DNA of 64,000 nt from positions 4,216,001-4,280,000 of the forward strand of contig NZ_CP150900.1 of the NCBI RefSeq assembly GCF_038050405.1, read 5' to 3'. The position numbers and the translations under genes were made by a program. This stretch comes from Paraburkholderia sp. IMGN_8 (lineage in GTDB: Bacteria > Pseudomonadota > Gammaproteobacteria > Burkholderiales > Burkholderiaceae). A model generated the notes under the pieces. The model was not told the DNA's origin and did not search any database. It was given only the letters and a program-made list of their open reading frames with translations. This document shows positions 39,101 through 47,993 of this stretch, in pieces (position 1 is the stretch's first letter; each line of letters opens with the position of its first letter).

Positions 39101-39603
39101 TGGCCGCCGACATACAGGCCAACACGCAGTCCTGCGAAGGTGGACATCTTAGCCACCAGTTCAGCGATACGCCGCGCTTGGTCGGACGCCAGCGCGTTCA
39201 TTGGGTAGATGACCAACGCCTTGATACCCGTTTCGCCGGCCTGGCGCGCACGGGCACAGTGGTCGAGCACCGGGTACAAGAAACACTCTGTCTTACCACT
39301 GCCGGTACCGGTAGCAACTAGCGCGCTCAGCGCCTTGCGGTCACTAGAGAGGCGCTCCCAGGCATTTTCCTGGTGGCTGAATCCCTCGTATTGCGTGTCG
39401 AAGGTGCTGAAGAACTTACGGCTGGCCGTACCGGTGCTGAACGGCAGGCCAATCTGCACATACGGGCCCTTGAGCCAGTCGTCCTTCCCTTCAACAAATC
39501 GGCTCATCAAGCCATGGGTGAACGAGTCGGCCGGTTCATACGCCGATATGAGGAACTGCTTCAGGCCAGTCTGAATATCTCTTGCAAGCAGCGAAGGCAG
39601 CAT
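33181..39603 (-). CDS. Giant DEAD/DEAH helicase with DUF1998 (DrmA-DrmB / DruE-like)
   Basis: 2140 residues. SF2 helicase in the first half: LVATGTGSGKTECFLYP near 97 (motif I), YVVVDELHTFDGAQGTDLA near 230 (motif II), LSATPTLEMGVDIGDL and FLQRIGRAGRRDGN near 1050 (V, VI). A coiled coil (about 1190-1270: LLEERRTYKKRKDELDKLK) and a four-cysteine site (FCPSCHHMQ ... CPRCSDAM, about 1350) follow. DUF1998 has CPCNNDPEKDGCYRCVYQYR near 1630. The tail has a nuclease-like unit (ASKPDFVIWPW, then RPIAVFCDGWTDHQ, about 1760-1790). DISARM encodes DrmA and DrmB separately; Druantia DruE is a single chain of this size. AGGAAG precedes the ATG. It lies 56 bp after the methylase gene. Confidence 0.9.
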   Translation of the reverse strand: MLPSLLARDIQTGLKQFLISAYEPADSFTHGLMSRFVEGKDDWLKGPYVQIGLPFSTGTASRKFFSTFDTQYEGFSHQENAWERLSSDRKALSALVATGTGSGKTECFLYPVLDHCARARQAGETGIKALVIYPMNALASDQARRIAELVAKMSTFAGLRVGLYVGGQIASPGQGTVMMPDSVITDRETLRKNPPDILLTNYKMLDYLMLRPKDQQLWASNSATTLRYVVVDELHTFDGAQGTDLALLLRRLRARLRIPENYLICAGTSATLGGASDAGPLRQYAEEVFGAAFPEDSVITESRQSMDDYLGDSTVDYMFAYHPEVMEHLDPTHYASPEDAVAAWFPLFFLGAAEPPDVRNVEWRRKLGTLLKRHQLFVNLLRLAKDGTVSYPDLTDAFARSMPAATTDEVSKVADALLVLVAWARREHDLPLVTLRIQLWIRELRRMVGKLSTVPEEVKLRSERDLPGERDGVYLPMVQCSQCRTTGWLSRLVQGSSRLSIKLDEIYNTWFGRRPEATRLYASKSIGQNNRVDGTHRCVCVSCGTMQSSSEACVACGYQEMLEVFQVMAQRTQMRGETQFTLHDTTCPACGEDDRLLLLGARSATLGSQIVESSWASVYNDDKKLIAFSDSVQDAAHRAGFFGARTFMNNIRTALAHVMDELQTSVMPWSQFLVQVEQRFGTKDSELCMPPERLVSEFIAPNMTWQRDWAVELLQRQRLPAESKLPERVKKRFLWQAYSEMTYYSQRGRTLERTGKAVLSVPWEDVEAVAAALTSAFIEQYGLRDLTVHTVSQWLWGMLTHMRRRGGVMHPEFAAYAGDGKTWALVNLGGRSEWMPGIGDYTARPIFLTLGTQSGFDKLTNPRRPTWYDRWAYVVLGRDTLLPNGIAPDLYKIALAVLRDTGLLVMTQNHQGDTFALNPDRLCLYQDVAFIATDGSKRRLSVPSACVERLLGMPCLDAPEFIYELQVPDAASWWAKRFSQANLRRVIAAEHTGLLERSEREDLESRFKSKQPKPWYENLLSATPTLEMGVDIGDLSSVMLCSVPPNQASFLQRIGRAGRRDGNAMATTLADGASPHDLYFFAETGEMLSGEVAPPGVFLGAAEVLRRQLFAFCMDDWVASLTNANALPERTSQALDAMEQVKLDRFPYVLRDYVLQHEQRLLEGFISLLPAAIRNNEAVCARLTDFMQGEGDSDGLKIRLLKSLTELLEERRTYKKRKDELDKLKTKLQQRPQDEATREEIDLLLRERDKLLELIKEINGRDLLNTLTDAGLIPNYAFPESGIELKSVLWRRRGSDEPGQGGYVTLNTLKYERPAQSALSEFAPENRFYANQRRVEVDQINMSLARTESWRFCPSCHHMQNLDIEPDAHMVCPRCSDAMWADAAQKRTLLRFKQAIANSNDLKVRIDDSVEDREPKFYVRQLMADFAPENVRKAWKISTGQLPFGFEFIDRVTFRDVNFGELAKNGETFKVADKATMRPGFKLCRHCGKVQKPPRRNGDAAEQNHSFDCPKRESNDPVDLLECLYLYREFESEALRILVPYTKNGVDERVVQSFMAAVQLGLKKRYGGKVDHLRMVLQDEPGKDGGPRRYYVMLYDSVPGGTGYLQELLEQGAKTLGDVLRMALQAVTSCPCNNDPEKDGCYRCVYQYRLGRSMDLVSRDTAKAVLGELVGALDKLQSVETISDIYINPNFDSVLEARFLEGLKRLSGVGGLPIIKLVQDVVNGKAGYVLEVGSQRYRIEPQCNLGSEDGVAIASKPDFVIWPWAASTKRRPIAVFCDGWTDHQNCLRDDAAKRSAIVAGGRYWVWSVTHNDVAAALKGELDTDLDSALVSMGRHDGTGAPANVPRAQEKAFTHHALARLLAWLASPASQDDDLGLKQLQRNALWLGFLMVPNNREDSAACERAKAQWVHRLPEHVREAGSGFAPSVSKSRDALCSYFGNWPLVLAKTGLERASTWSAPGALVLEDLSVESKDALHTAWRQWLHVFNTTQTLPAVWLVTTSGLDAHDYAVLSPFASEGVAPAQPSVATALGGAWQEALGQALDEMKAGLQKLAQAGAQIPELGLELTDEKGKVVADAELCWGKRKLAVLRDDQSDLAQEWAAVGWTVLVLDESMASIDGNDWVSAVAVKLDLNMPNEESQ

Positions 39604-39659
39604 TTTTTACTTCTTCCTGTTGGGCGCCTCTACTGGCGCGTTAGTTTGCGCCGAAACGA

Positions 39660-42600
39660 TTACCCATGCTCGTTCATCGACGCCGGCGCAAACACAGCCC
39701 ATGCGGTGCGATAGTCGTCCTCGCGATTGGCTCGGGCGAAGGGCGCCACATAGATACGCTCAACGGTGCGCGGGCCGCCTGGAAGCGTGTCATCGGTTAC
39801 CCATTGCGTAAAGACAGTTCCATCAGGAACCTTCGGTTTGCCTCCTACCTTGACAACATCCTCGCTGTCGTCCGCGGCTGTAGCGACATAGGCCCAGAGG
39901 TCTTCCCAGCCGAAGTTGCCATCCCGTGACTTGCCGTCCGGGGTCACGATGCGCGTCTTCGGTGTGCTGCGGCTCCCGCTGCGTGGTAGACCAACACCTA
40001 TCAGGCCCCTGCTATTGGTAAAGACGATTCGACCGTTCGCGTCGTACCAGGTGTCCCGCTCGTAGCCCTGCATTACTGGAAATTGCACGTGATAGATGAG
40101 CAGGAGTTCATCAAGCGTCAACCCCAGGGCTTGTGCCACCAGTACGTCGATTTCCACAAGAGCCATTCGGCGAGCGTAGTCGCTACGTAACGCAGAGTGA
40201 CGAGTCCAAGTACCGGTGAGGTTTTGCCAGAAATCCTGCGGCAGGCGCGGGTTGCCTGGATGACTCCAGACTTGGTCGGCAAATGCTACGTCGTACACTT
40301 CCTCCCACAGAGGCGCATAGTGGGCCGTGAGGCAGTTGAGTGCTAGGGCGCGAGCAGCAAGACCGCTCGAATGGACGAGTGGAACTCGCGACAATGTCGA
40401 AGCATAAAGGTCCCCGAGCCCCGTCGATTTAACGAAAAAATCCGCAACAACGGAAGACATCGTGGCAACTGTGTCAACCAGATTCTGGGGGAAACGAAAC
40501 GTCAGCGACAGAACCGTGTGAACGTGAGCTGTCCCCGGCGGGACAATCGCACAACTGAGGGTCCTTTCAGAGGAGGAGCCGATTCGGCGCCGATGCACGT
40601 AGCGGAAAAAATCACTCGCAGGCCTTCCTTCAGCCTCGCCATCACACACCCAACTCACGCGTGGCATGCGGCGCAAATATTCTGCACGGTCGGTCATCGG
40701 CCGATAATTGGTGCGCGGCAGGTAGTCATCTTGCAAGGTAGTAAGGTCTAGCTGAGCGTAGGCCTTGTTGGAAGTGCATGCTTTGAATGGCGTTTTGTTG
40801 AAAGGATTCGCTACGAAAAAATGCGGTCCAGACAAGACCAAATCTTCAGGCGCTGCTGCGAAACCATTGTCGCCAGCAAGCCGGCGCGTAATAGTGCCGT
40901 CATGCTGCTGCATCGTTTCGTGCCACATTTCTGTAGAAAGATAATCCTCTCGCAAATCCGCGAGTCGGCGCGGATAAGCGGCGAGCCTTTTTAGCACGCT
41001 GCTCAAGGCGGTGGCGTGTAACGCGGGCAGACGCGCGCGGCATGCGGGTGTGCCCGGTTCGTCGTAGAGTTGGGCAAACGTAGCAAGCGCCTCCTCGTCT
41101 ACGCGTACGATGCGGTCACTGTGGCCATGAATGTTCCACTGACCGGCCTCGTTCTTGTAGCCGCCAACCGCACCTTGGCCGTCGTGCTGGTAGCACGCGT
41201 CCACCGTGGCCGGCACGAACAGATTAGCTAGCTGGTCAAAGCCAAGCTGCGTCGACACAGCACCATAAATGTTAATGCTGTACTTGGTGAGGTTGTGGAC
41301 TTCAGCAAACAAATGCGCTTCGTTTATAAACTGGAAATGTCGACGCAATCGTGCATAGACTGCCTCGCGCAGCGCACCTGCTTTCGGGTCGTCATAAGGC
41401 CCTTCGGGATGGAGCAGTCCAGTCACACCATTCACACTATTCAAACTCCACGCCATTGGCATGAAGCATTTGTACAGATTGGTCTGCACGCCTTTGAGTA
41501 GCGGGTAGTTCTGCGTAGCGTTCAGGAAATTCTGCGTCCCCTCTGATTCCTGCAGTTCGCCAAGCCATTCCGCTTGTAGACCGGTGAAGCGGGCAAATGC
41601 TTCCGCCCGGAGTTTGGCCAAGTCACTCGCACTAATTTTTCGAATCGCGAAAATAGGATTGCGCTCGCCCAGAATGCCCGCCTCGTTCCATTCGACTTTA
41701 ATCCAAGGTGGATTCCCAAGTATCAGGTCAAAGCCACCGTTGTAAAGCAGCACGTCCGCGAAGCAAAGTTCCCAGTGCATAAAACGGCGCGCGTCGGCAA
41801 TGGCCTCTATTGTCGCCACGCGCGGGAAATGCTGGCGCAGCTTGCTGATGCGCAACTGGCCAAACTTGTCATGCAACCTCGGTTGCGCTGCCGACTCAGT
41901 CAGAGGCAACTGAGTCTCGAACCCAATCAGACTGCTCTGAACCTCCGGAATCACCGCTTGGGGTTGGTCGGGTTCGGCAGCTTGCAGGTCCAAGCCGAAT
42001 TGTGGGAACACGTCAATTACGTTGCCTTCGAGGATGGCACCAATCTCAATCCACCATTGCTCGCGGCTCGGCGGTTGCACTGACTCGGTAATGGGCCAGA
42101 ACCACAACGCACACCAGTAATCCATTACCAGCTTCAGACGTCGATACGGTGTTGCGAGGTCGCCGTCTTCGTTAAGCAGGCCTTCGCGGCGGATGGTGTC
42201 CTTCTGGGCGCGACTGATGCGACCGACGCCGGCTCCTTTTGCATCCTCTTTGTGAGGCCATACATTCAGTACGTCTTCCGTGCGACTGCGGTCACGTGCA
42301 AGCGCTTCGGCATGCTCCAACCACAATTCGTCCACTTGTGCACTGAGCTGCTGCAGGCGCGCAATCTCAAATTCTGCCAGCGGTGCGGTGAAGGTTTTGC
42401 GCCAAGTTTTCAGGCGCTCAAAATCTTGCGGGTACAGCTTCTTTGCGTCCTTGTCGGCGTAGTCCGCCATGCCTGGGTCCGGCAGCAGGAAGTGCCATAT
42501 TTCATTTGGCTGACGCGGGGACTCCGCAGTCACTCGCCGCGGTCGCTCTTCATGCCACGCAGGCTTGGCGCCCTTGACCAGCGCGGTGGCTCTGAACACC

Positions 42601-44774
42601 TGATGGCGGGCGCCGATGAGACTGTTGCCGGTGAAAAGCTGGTAACCGAACCAAGGCACACGTGCCGGCAACGGCCTGCCTTGCTCGTCCTCGCCGCCAT
42701 AAATGGCGTTCAGCCAGATGGACACCTCGGCTAGCTCTACGGCAACGGGGTTCAGGTCCACGCCGAACGCGTTCCGGTCAGCCAAATACATGCGCACCTT
42801 CTGCAGTTCCTGCGGGTACGAATCGTGTGGAATGCGTTGCTTTAGTTCAGCCTGTTTACGCTCCAGGTAGGCTTCTGCCAGCTGGTTGACCGCTTCGTTC
42901 AGGAACGCCGCGCTGCCCATTGCGGGCTCGCATATCGTGAGCGTCAGAATATCATCGGCGCATTTCACGCGCTCGCTGGCCAGCAACTCCTTGAGCGAGT
43001 ATTTTACAAGGCACTGCGTGAGCACCTGGGGCGTGTAGTAGCTTGCGCTCTTCTGCCGGTCTCTGCCCGCTAGGCGGTAGATGAATGAGCCCTTCGGATA
43101 CATGCGCAGCTTGCGACGGCCGCTCTCGTTGACGTCGTAGACCTTTTCGTCGTCGCGGTATTCTTCGATGCGGCTGCGTGGCACGAACCATGCATTTTCG
43201 AGCTTGTCGGCGTCGGAATCGTTGGCACGCACGCGGCGGTCGGTAGTAGTGTCGTCGCCATAGTCGCTATCATCGCCGTTGTCGTCGTCACTGGTGCTCG
43301 CTGCACTCGCTTTCTTCGGCGCGGGTTTGACCTCGTACAGGTCTTCTTCGGCGAAAAAGCCGCGGTAGCTGAGCAGAGCCTCGTAGACTGCACCCAGCTG
43401 GTTAATTGAAAGCATCTGATAGCTCACGCGACCAAGGCGACGCCCTTTCCCCTGCGCCTTGCTAAGCGACAGCAGGCGGATGACTCGCTGCCACACTTCG
43501 TTCGGGAAACGGACCTTGTCAAGCAACGGCATGGTACTGTCGTCGAACAGGCGACTGTCAAGCGGTGCCAGCGCAAAGATGTCCATTGCACCTTCAACTA
43601 CCTCATGCAAGTTTTGCTGATTCGCCGTGCCGCAGCCATGGGCGACCAGTCTGAACAGTCGCCGCAGCGTCACGTCGAAGTATCTGCCCTCTCGCGCGTG
43701 CTGGGTGGTGAGCGGCTGCGTCTCTAAGTCGCGCAGGCTTTCGAGGCTGTAGCCCTTGAGGTAGACCTCGCTCTTTTGGATTGGCACATACCCCAGCTCC
43801 GGTCGCGCTTCGATGTAAAACATGAAGAGCAGCCGGTACACGAGACGCAGGCATTCGAGACTCAACGTACCGGCATCGAGCTTGTAGGCGCCGGAGTAGA
43901 TGCTCTTCTTGCTACCCGTGGCAAGTTCATCGAGCTGGCGCGCAGCCTCGTTTCCAAGGATTTCGATGGCCTCGCGCAGTGCATATTTGAGGTCTTCGCT
44001 GACGCCAAACGCATGCTTGTGCGCGTTGCTATCCAGGCTCTCAAGCAAGCTGATGCCCTCGCCGGGGGCGAGGCACGTCTGATGCAGCAGCGCTGCGCAT
44101 GCCTTGAGCGTGTCGGCGTGCTTGCGGTCCAGTATATCGGCCCAGTTGAAGCGCAGTGCGCGGTTATTCGGCCACTTGTAGCGGTCAAGCAGCAGCCACT
44201 CGTCAAGACCGGCCAGCAATACATAGCGTGGCGGGCTGTCAGCGCCGAACACGGCGTCGGACAACATCGCTGCCCATGTCTCATTGCGCAACTCGGCGGG
44301 CACTGGCTCACCCTCATAATGGAACGCAGCGAGCTCGTGGTCGAGGAGCTCGTCGTTTTCCGCGCCCGGGTGGTAGGCAGGAATGATGGCAAGGCGCGCA
44401 CCCTGCACATCCCAGACCGGCACTGGTAGCCCCGTGACGAACTCGCGCAGCGTTAGCGTGCGCGGCGGCTGGCGAAAGCCAAGAGCATGCAACAGGCCGG
44501 TCTGCATCTGCACGAAGAGCTGCCAGCGCTCATGTTCATCACGGGCGCGCGCAACCTGACCACGAAGCGCAAACCAGCGCTGTGCCCACCCCTGCAGGCG
44601 CTTATATGGCGCGCGGTGCGATTCATCGCCAAGGTGCTGGGACTCCTCGGCATCCCACTCGGTCAGACGCTCCCTGATGTCGCCCTTGAAGACTTCGGCG
44701 AGGTAGGTGTGGCTGTAGAACTCGTTTTCGTTGGTGATGCCAGCAAAGGTCTGTACGGCGTCGAGGACGGGCAT
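39660..44774 (-). CDS. Giant N6-adenine DNA methylase (Eco57I/DrmMI/PglX-like)
   Basis: 1704 residues. Class I methylase core: TICEPAMGSAAFLNEAVNQL near 617 (motif I, SAM binding), LADRNAFGVDLNPVAVELAE, and LILGNPPWIKVEW near 1018 (NPPW, N6-adenine catalysis). Before the core is RDRQKSASYYTPQVLTQCLV, a typical type II/IIL-like lead-in. After it a long region likely holds target recognition (SVVADFFVKSTGLGDLYAST). An acidic insert (DDDNGDDSDYGDDTTTD) lies near 510. It starts two bases after the SNF2 gene stop, with GGAG before ATG 44774. In DISARM class 1 and BREX such enzymes mark host DNA. No separate restriction nuclease motif seen in it. Confidence 0.9.
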   Translation of the reverse strand: MPVLDAVQTFAGITNENEFYSHTYLAEVFKGDIRERLTEWDAEESQHLGDESHRAPYKRLQGWAQRWFALRGQVARARDEHERWQLFVQMQTGLLHALGFRQPPRTLTLREFVTGLPVPVWDVQGARLAIIPAYHPGAENDELLDHELAAFHYEGEPVPAELRNETWAAMLSDAVFGADSPPRYVLLAGLDEWLLLDRYKWPNNRALRFNWADILDRKHADTLKACAALLHQTCLAPGEGISLLESLDSNAHKHAFGVSEDLKYALREAIEILGNEAARQLDELATGSKKSIYSGAYKLDAGTLSLECLRLVYRLLFMFYIEARPELGYVPIQKSEVYLKGYSLESLRDLETQPLTTQHAREGRYFDVTLRRLFRLVAHGCGTANQQNLHEVVEGAMDIFALAPLDSRLFDDSTMPLLDKVRFPNEVWQRVIRLLSLSKAQGKGRRLGRVSYQMLSINQLGAVYEALLSYRGFFAEEDLYEVKPAPKKASAASTSDDDNGDDSDYGDDTTTDRRVRANDSDADKLENAWFVPRSRIEEYRDDEKVYDVNESGRRKLRMYPKGSFIYRLAGRDRQKSASYYTPQVLTQCLVKYSLKELLASERVKCADDILTLTICEPAMGSAAFLNEAVNQLAEAYLERKQAELKQRIPHDSYPQELQKVRMYLADRNAFGVDLNPVAVELAEVSIWLNAIYGGEDEQGRPLPARVPWFGYQLFTGNSLIGARHQVFRATALVKGAKPAWHEERPRRVTAESPRQPNEIWHFLLPDPGMADYADKDAKKLYPQDFERLKTWRKTFTAPLAEFEIARLQQLSAQVDELWLEHAEALARDRSRTEDVLNVWPHKEDAKGAGVGRISRAQKDTIRREGLLNEDGDLATPYRRLKLVMDYWCALWFWPITESVQPPSREQWWIEIGAILEGNVIDVFPQFGLDLQAAEPDQPQAVIPEVQSSLIGFETQLPLTESAAQPRLHDKFGQLRISKLRQHFPRVATIEAIADARRFMHWELCFADVLLYNGGFDLILGNPPWIKVEWNEAGILGERNPIFAIRKISASDLAKLRAEAFARFTGLQAEWLGELQESEGTQNFLNATQNYPLLKGVQTNLYKCFMPMAWSLNSVNGVTGLLHPEGPYDDPKAGALREAVYARLRRHFQFINEAHLFAEVHNLTKYSINIYGAVSTQLGFDQLANLFVPATVDACYQHDGQGAVGGYKNEAGQWNIHGHSDRIVRVDEEALATFAQLYDEPGTPACRARLPALHATALSSVLKRLAAYPRRLADLREDYLSTEMWHETMQQHDGTITRRLAGDNGFAAAPEDLVLSGPHFFVANPFNKTPFKACTSNKAYAQLDLTTLQDDYLPRTNYRPMTDRAEYLRRMPRVSWVCDGEAEGRPASDFFRYVHRRRIGSSSERTLSCAIVPPGTAHVHTVLSLTFRFPQNLVDTVATMSSVVADFFVKSTGLGDLYASTLSRVPLVHSSGLAARALALNCLTAHYAPLWEEVYDVAFADQVWSHPGNPRLPQDFWQNLTGTWTRHSALRSDYARRMALVEIDVLVAQALGLTLDELLLIYHVQFPVMQGYERDTWYDANGRIVFTNSRGLIGVGLPRSGSRSTPKTRIVTPDGKSRDGNFGWEDLWAYVATAADDSEDVVKVGGKPKVPDGTVFTQWVTDDTLPGGPRTVERIYVAPFARANREDDYRTAWAVFAPASMNEHG

Positions 44775-44776
44775 GG

Positions 44777-47725
44777 TCAGGCTCCAGCAGCTTGCGGATG
44801 GCACACACCGGCCAGTACCTGAATCCAGGGCTGCGGTTCAGTGGTTAAGGTGTCCGCCACCCAGCGGCGGTATTCATCAAATACTTTGTGGATTTGCTGG
44901 CTGCGCCGTTCGAAGCGGCCTTGCTTTACCGTTTCGAGCTGTTTGTCCAGGTCTAGCGCGAGCTGCTCCATCTGGCGCTCCTGCAGGCGCTCCAGTTCGG
45001 CAAGAGTGTCCTTCAGCCTTGCCTGCATGTCGGCGGAGAAGGTCTGCTGGCGTTCTACCATGAATTCGTGCATGTATTTCACTGCCCGTGGCAGTGCCCG
45101 CTGCATCTGCGTCCGGAGCGTGGGCGTTTCCCCACGGTTCGGCAGACCACCTGCCCGGATACCCGCGCGTTCCATAAAGGCATCGAACGATTCCAGCGCG
45201 AACGCGCCGTCGCCCTTGCGGCAGGCGACCTGCCATTCGACCAGAAGCGGCTGGCCCTTGCGGTTCGGAATCAGGCTCATCAGGATGAACGCCTGTTCAT
45301 CGGGTGCGAGCTTGTGGCTTTGCAACAGCGGCGCCTTGTGGCGACCGAACTGCGTGAGCACCCGGTCACCAAGCCACTCCATAATGGGATGCTGTGGCCA
45401 TAGGTAGTGCTGCTGTGGCCACGCTTCTTCCTCGGAGCGCGCCTGACGGGCGATTTCAATTGCGTCCATCATCCGCTTTGGACTCGCGCACAGTGTGTAA
45501 TGGTCGTTGTCGTCCTGCACTTCGTGGGGGAGCTGACGCAGGCGTTCCTGCAGGTCGCGCGGAGCGGTCAACGCGATGACCTGTTCCTCGTCATGCGAGG
45601 TCCAGTCACACAATGTCTCGCCCTGATTGAGCTGTGTGAGAGCGGTCTTCGCGTAGTGGTGGTCACTCTGAAACAGCGATGAGCGTTCGTCAATCTGTTC
45701 GAGACTGCTACCGACAGGCGTAGCGGTTGGGTGGTCCGTGTGACCATCCGCGCTGTCTGTGCCACCGCCAAACAGCTGCATCAGCCAATCGCCACTGCCT
45801 TCGTCGGTACTGTCGTTCGCGGCATTTTGGTCGAGTTGGGCCTCAACTTCTGCCGGTTGCATTCCGTCTGCCATGAAATCGGCGACCTTTGCCTCCTCCT
45901 TGTCCGGGTCGAACACGTTGAGAAACGCTGATGGGTCACCGAGATTTCGGTACGCCTGTTCGTCCTTGGCCTGCAGAATTTCGAGGATACGCAGGTCACC
46001 ACGAATCTTTTGGTTCACCGTTTCGGTAAACAAATAGAGGATGTTCGGCTTGTGCTTCTGCCCGTACCGGTCCACCCGGCCATTGCGCTGCTGGAACACC
46101 ATTAGCGACCAGGGCAGGTCGAAGTGCACGAGGCGATGGCAGAAGTAATGCAGGTTCAGACCTTCGCTGGCGACGTCGGAGCACAGCAACACACGCAGCG
46201 AGTCCTCCTTGCGACCAAAGCGCTCGACCAGTGTCTGCTGGTCGGTGTCGGGCATGCCGCCATGCAATACGGCCAACTGATTCGACTTGAATTTGAGGTC
46301 AACGGTAAGCTGTCTTTGCAGCCACTCCAGCGTTTCGATACGCTCGGAGAAGATGACCAGACGGTCATCTGCGCTGTGCGGCTGCCAGCCGAACTCGTCT
46401 GAGGACAGCTGTTCGAGTAGGCGCTGGTACTTGCTGAAGCCACGCGCAGTGGAGTCGTTGACGAGTATCTTGAGTGCATCAGCCAGCACTTCAAGACCCT
46501 CGACCTCACACAATTCTTCAGGCGTCGGACCGGACTTGTTCTGTAACGCCGCAATGCGCCTATTGGTCGACTTGAGGGCGGCCGCCGGACTCGAGAACAG
46601 CGCCTTCTGCATGCCCACGCGCTGCAGCTCCTGCTGGTAAGCGCCGTTTCTCTGACCGCCCTGTGTGAAGGGTACTTCGAGCAACGCACGGTACGCGGCC
46701 TCCTCCTCTGCACTGGCGTCCTGCCGCAGGCAAAGCGTCTCGCGCTCCTGGAAGTCCGACTGCACCTGGTCCTTGATGTCCTTCTTGAACCGACGAATAA
46801 CCAGACCCTTGCTGCGGAAATCTTCTGGCGTGTAGTCGTCCGGGTCAGGGATGGCCGTTGGGTCTAGTAGGCTCATCAGCGACGCAAAGCTGCGCGCGGA
46901 GCCATCATGAGGCGTCGCAGACAGGAGGATAAGCGTGTCAGAGCGGCTGGACAGCAGCCGTGCCAAGCGTGCACGACGCGACAGGCCGCCTTCGCCAGCC
47001 CTCGCGGCGACGTTATGGCACTCGTCGATAACGATGATGTCCCACCACGCGTTCTCGAGATAATTCCGATACTCGAGATTGCTTTTCAGCGTATCGATGG
47101 AGATTATGCTGCGGTCGAAGTAGTTGAACGGGTTATGGTTCGCCGGAATCCGGTTGCGTACCCGCGCGAGCCCAACGGAATCGAGACGGACCAACGGAAT
47201 CGTGAAGCGACTCCACCATTCCTTCTGAAATTGCGTGAGCATGGCCTTCTGAGTGACAATGAGGATGCGCTTGCCGCGCCCGCGCTGGATTAGCTCTGTG
47301 GCCAGAATTCCCGCTTCCAGTGTCTTACCAAGACCGACTGCATCGGCAATCAAAATGCGCGGGCGTGGTTGATGCAGTGCCTGCAGTGCCGGGTCTATCT
47401 GGTACGGTACAACGTTCATCACCCCGCGGTGACCGAGATGGATGCGGGTGTCGCTCGCCACGCCACGGCGGCGAAGGCTTTCGAGGTACAGGACCGTCGC
47501 GTTGTATGTTGGGCTTACGTCAGGCACCAGCTCTGTCTCTGCCGGGTCAAGAATCTCGATTGCATCTTCCAGTTCCGTCAGAAACAGGGCCGACTGCCCT
47601 CGGACCAGCTCTGAAATACCATCGCAGCTTAGTAGCCAGCCGCCGTCGGCTGTAGGGTCAACACGGCGAATGAGCCATTCTTCATCGCGGATGACGGCAC
47701 GCGAGCCAGGTGCGAAGGGAAGCAT
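44777..47725 (-). CDS. SNF2-family helicase (DrmD-like)
   Basis: 982 residues. Motifs: ILIADAVGLGKTLEAGILAT near 128 (I), ILIVTQKAMLTQFQKEWW (Ia), IIVIDECHNVAARAG near 232 (II, DECH), LILLSATPHDGSARSF (III), and in the second RecA lobe VLLCSDVASEGLNLHYFCH and FQQRNGRVDRYGQ near 545 (V, VI). N-terminal about 100 residues are the small beta-rich part seen in RapA/DrmD-type proteins; the C-terminus has long helices (LKDTLAELERLQERQMEQLA). It is the first gene of the large minus-strand operon. About 1.7 kb without genes lies upstream, which must hold the promoter. Confidence 0.9.
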   Translation of the reverse strand: MLPFAPGSRAVIRDEEWLIRRVDPTADGGWLLSCDGISELVRGQSALFLTELEDAIEILDPAETELVPDVSPTYNATVLYLESLRRRGVASDTRIHLGHRGVMNVVPYQIDPALQALHQPRPRILIADAVGLGKTLEAGILATELIQRGRGKRILIVTQKAMLTQFQKEWWSRFTIPLVRLDSVGLARVRNRIPANHNPFNYFDRSIISIDTLKSNLEYRNYLENAWWDIIVIDECHNVAARAGEGGLSRRARLARLLSSRSDTLILLSATPHDGSARSFASLMSLLDPTAIPDPDDYTPEDFRSKGLVIRRFKKDIKDQVQSDFQERETLCLRQDASAEEEAAYRALLEVPFTQGGQRNGAYQQELQRVGMQKALFSSPAAALKSTNRRIAALQNKSGPTPEELCEVEGLEVLADALKILVNDSTARGFSKYQRLLEQLSSDEFGWQPHSADDRLVIFSERIETLEWLQRQLTVDLKFKSNQLAVLHGGMPDTDQQTLVERFGRKEDSLRVLLCSDVASEGLNLHYFCHRLVHFDLPWSLMVFQQRNGRVDRYGQKHKPNILYLFTETVNQKIRGDLRILEILQAKDEQAYRNLGDPSAFLNVFDPDKEEAKVADFMADGMQPAEVEAQLDQNAANDSTDEGSGDWLMQLFGGGTDSADGHTDHPTATPVGSSLEQIDERSSLFQSDHHYAKTALTQLNQGETLCDWTSHDEEQVIALTAPRDLQERLRQLPHEVQDDNDHYTLCASPKRMMDAIEIARQARSEEEAWPQQHYLWPQHPIMEWLGDRVLTQFGRHKAPLLQSHKLAPDEQAFILMSLIPNRKGQPLLVEWQVACRKGDGAFALESFDAFMERAGIRAGGLPNRGETPTLRTQMQRALPRAVKYMHEFMVERQQTFSADMQARLKDTLAELERLQERQMEQLALDLDKQLETVKQGRFERRSQQIHKVFDEYRRWVADTLTTEPQPWIQVLAGVCHPQAAGA

Positions 47726-47993
47726 ATGTTTTGAGTTTCCGGAATCTTTATTGTCGCGGCCACAGGGACCGCCAGTCCAGTTCGCGACCGACGTGACGCC
47801 GTGTCGTACGCAAGGCCTGCCAAACCGGTGAATATTAAAGAAAAGAAGACACTTTCACCAATGCAAAAAGGCGAAGACAAGCCGTGCAGTATCTCCTTTC
47901 CATCTGCAGTGACCACTCTCTCCGGTGCCTCAGGACGATGGGCAAGCATACCCTCACTGACTTCGCCAGATTCCGCACTTTGTCAATATTGAT
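47726..47993. promoter_or_regulatory. Upstream region of the SNF2-methylase-helicase operon
   Basis: The region directly before the ATG of the SNF2 gene. It includes an AT-rich patch (AATATTAAAGAAAAGAAG around 47832) suitable for a promoter reading to the left. No operator symmetry was found. Confidence 0.3.
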
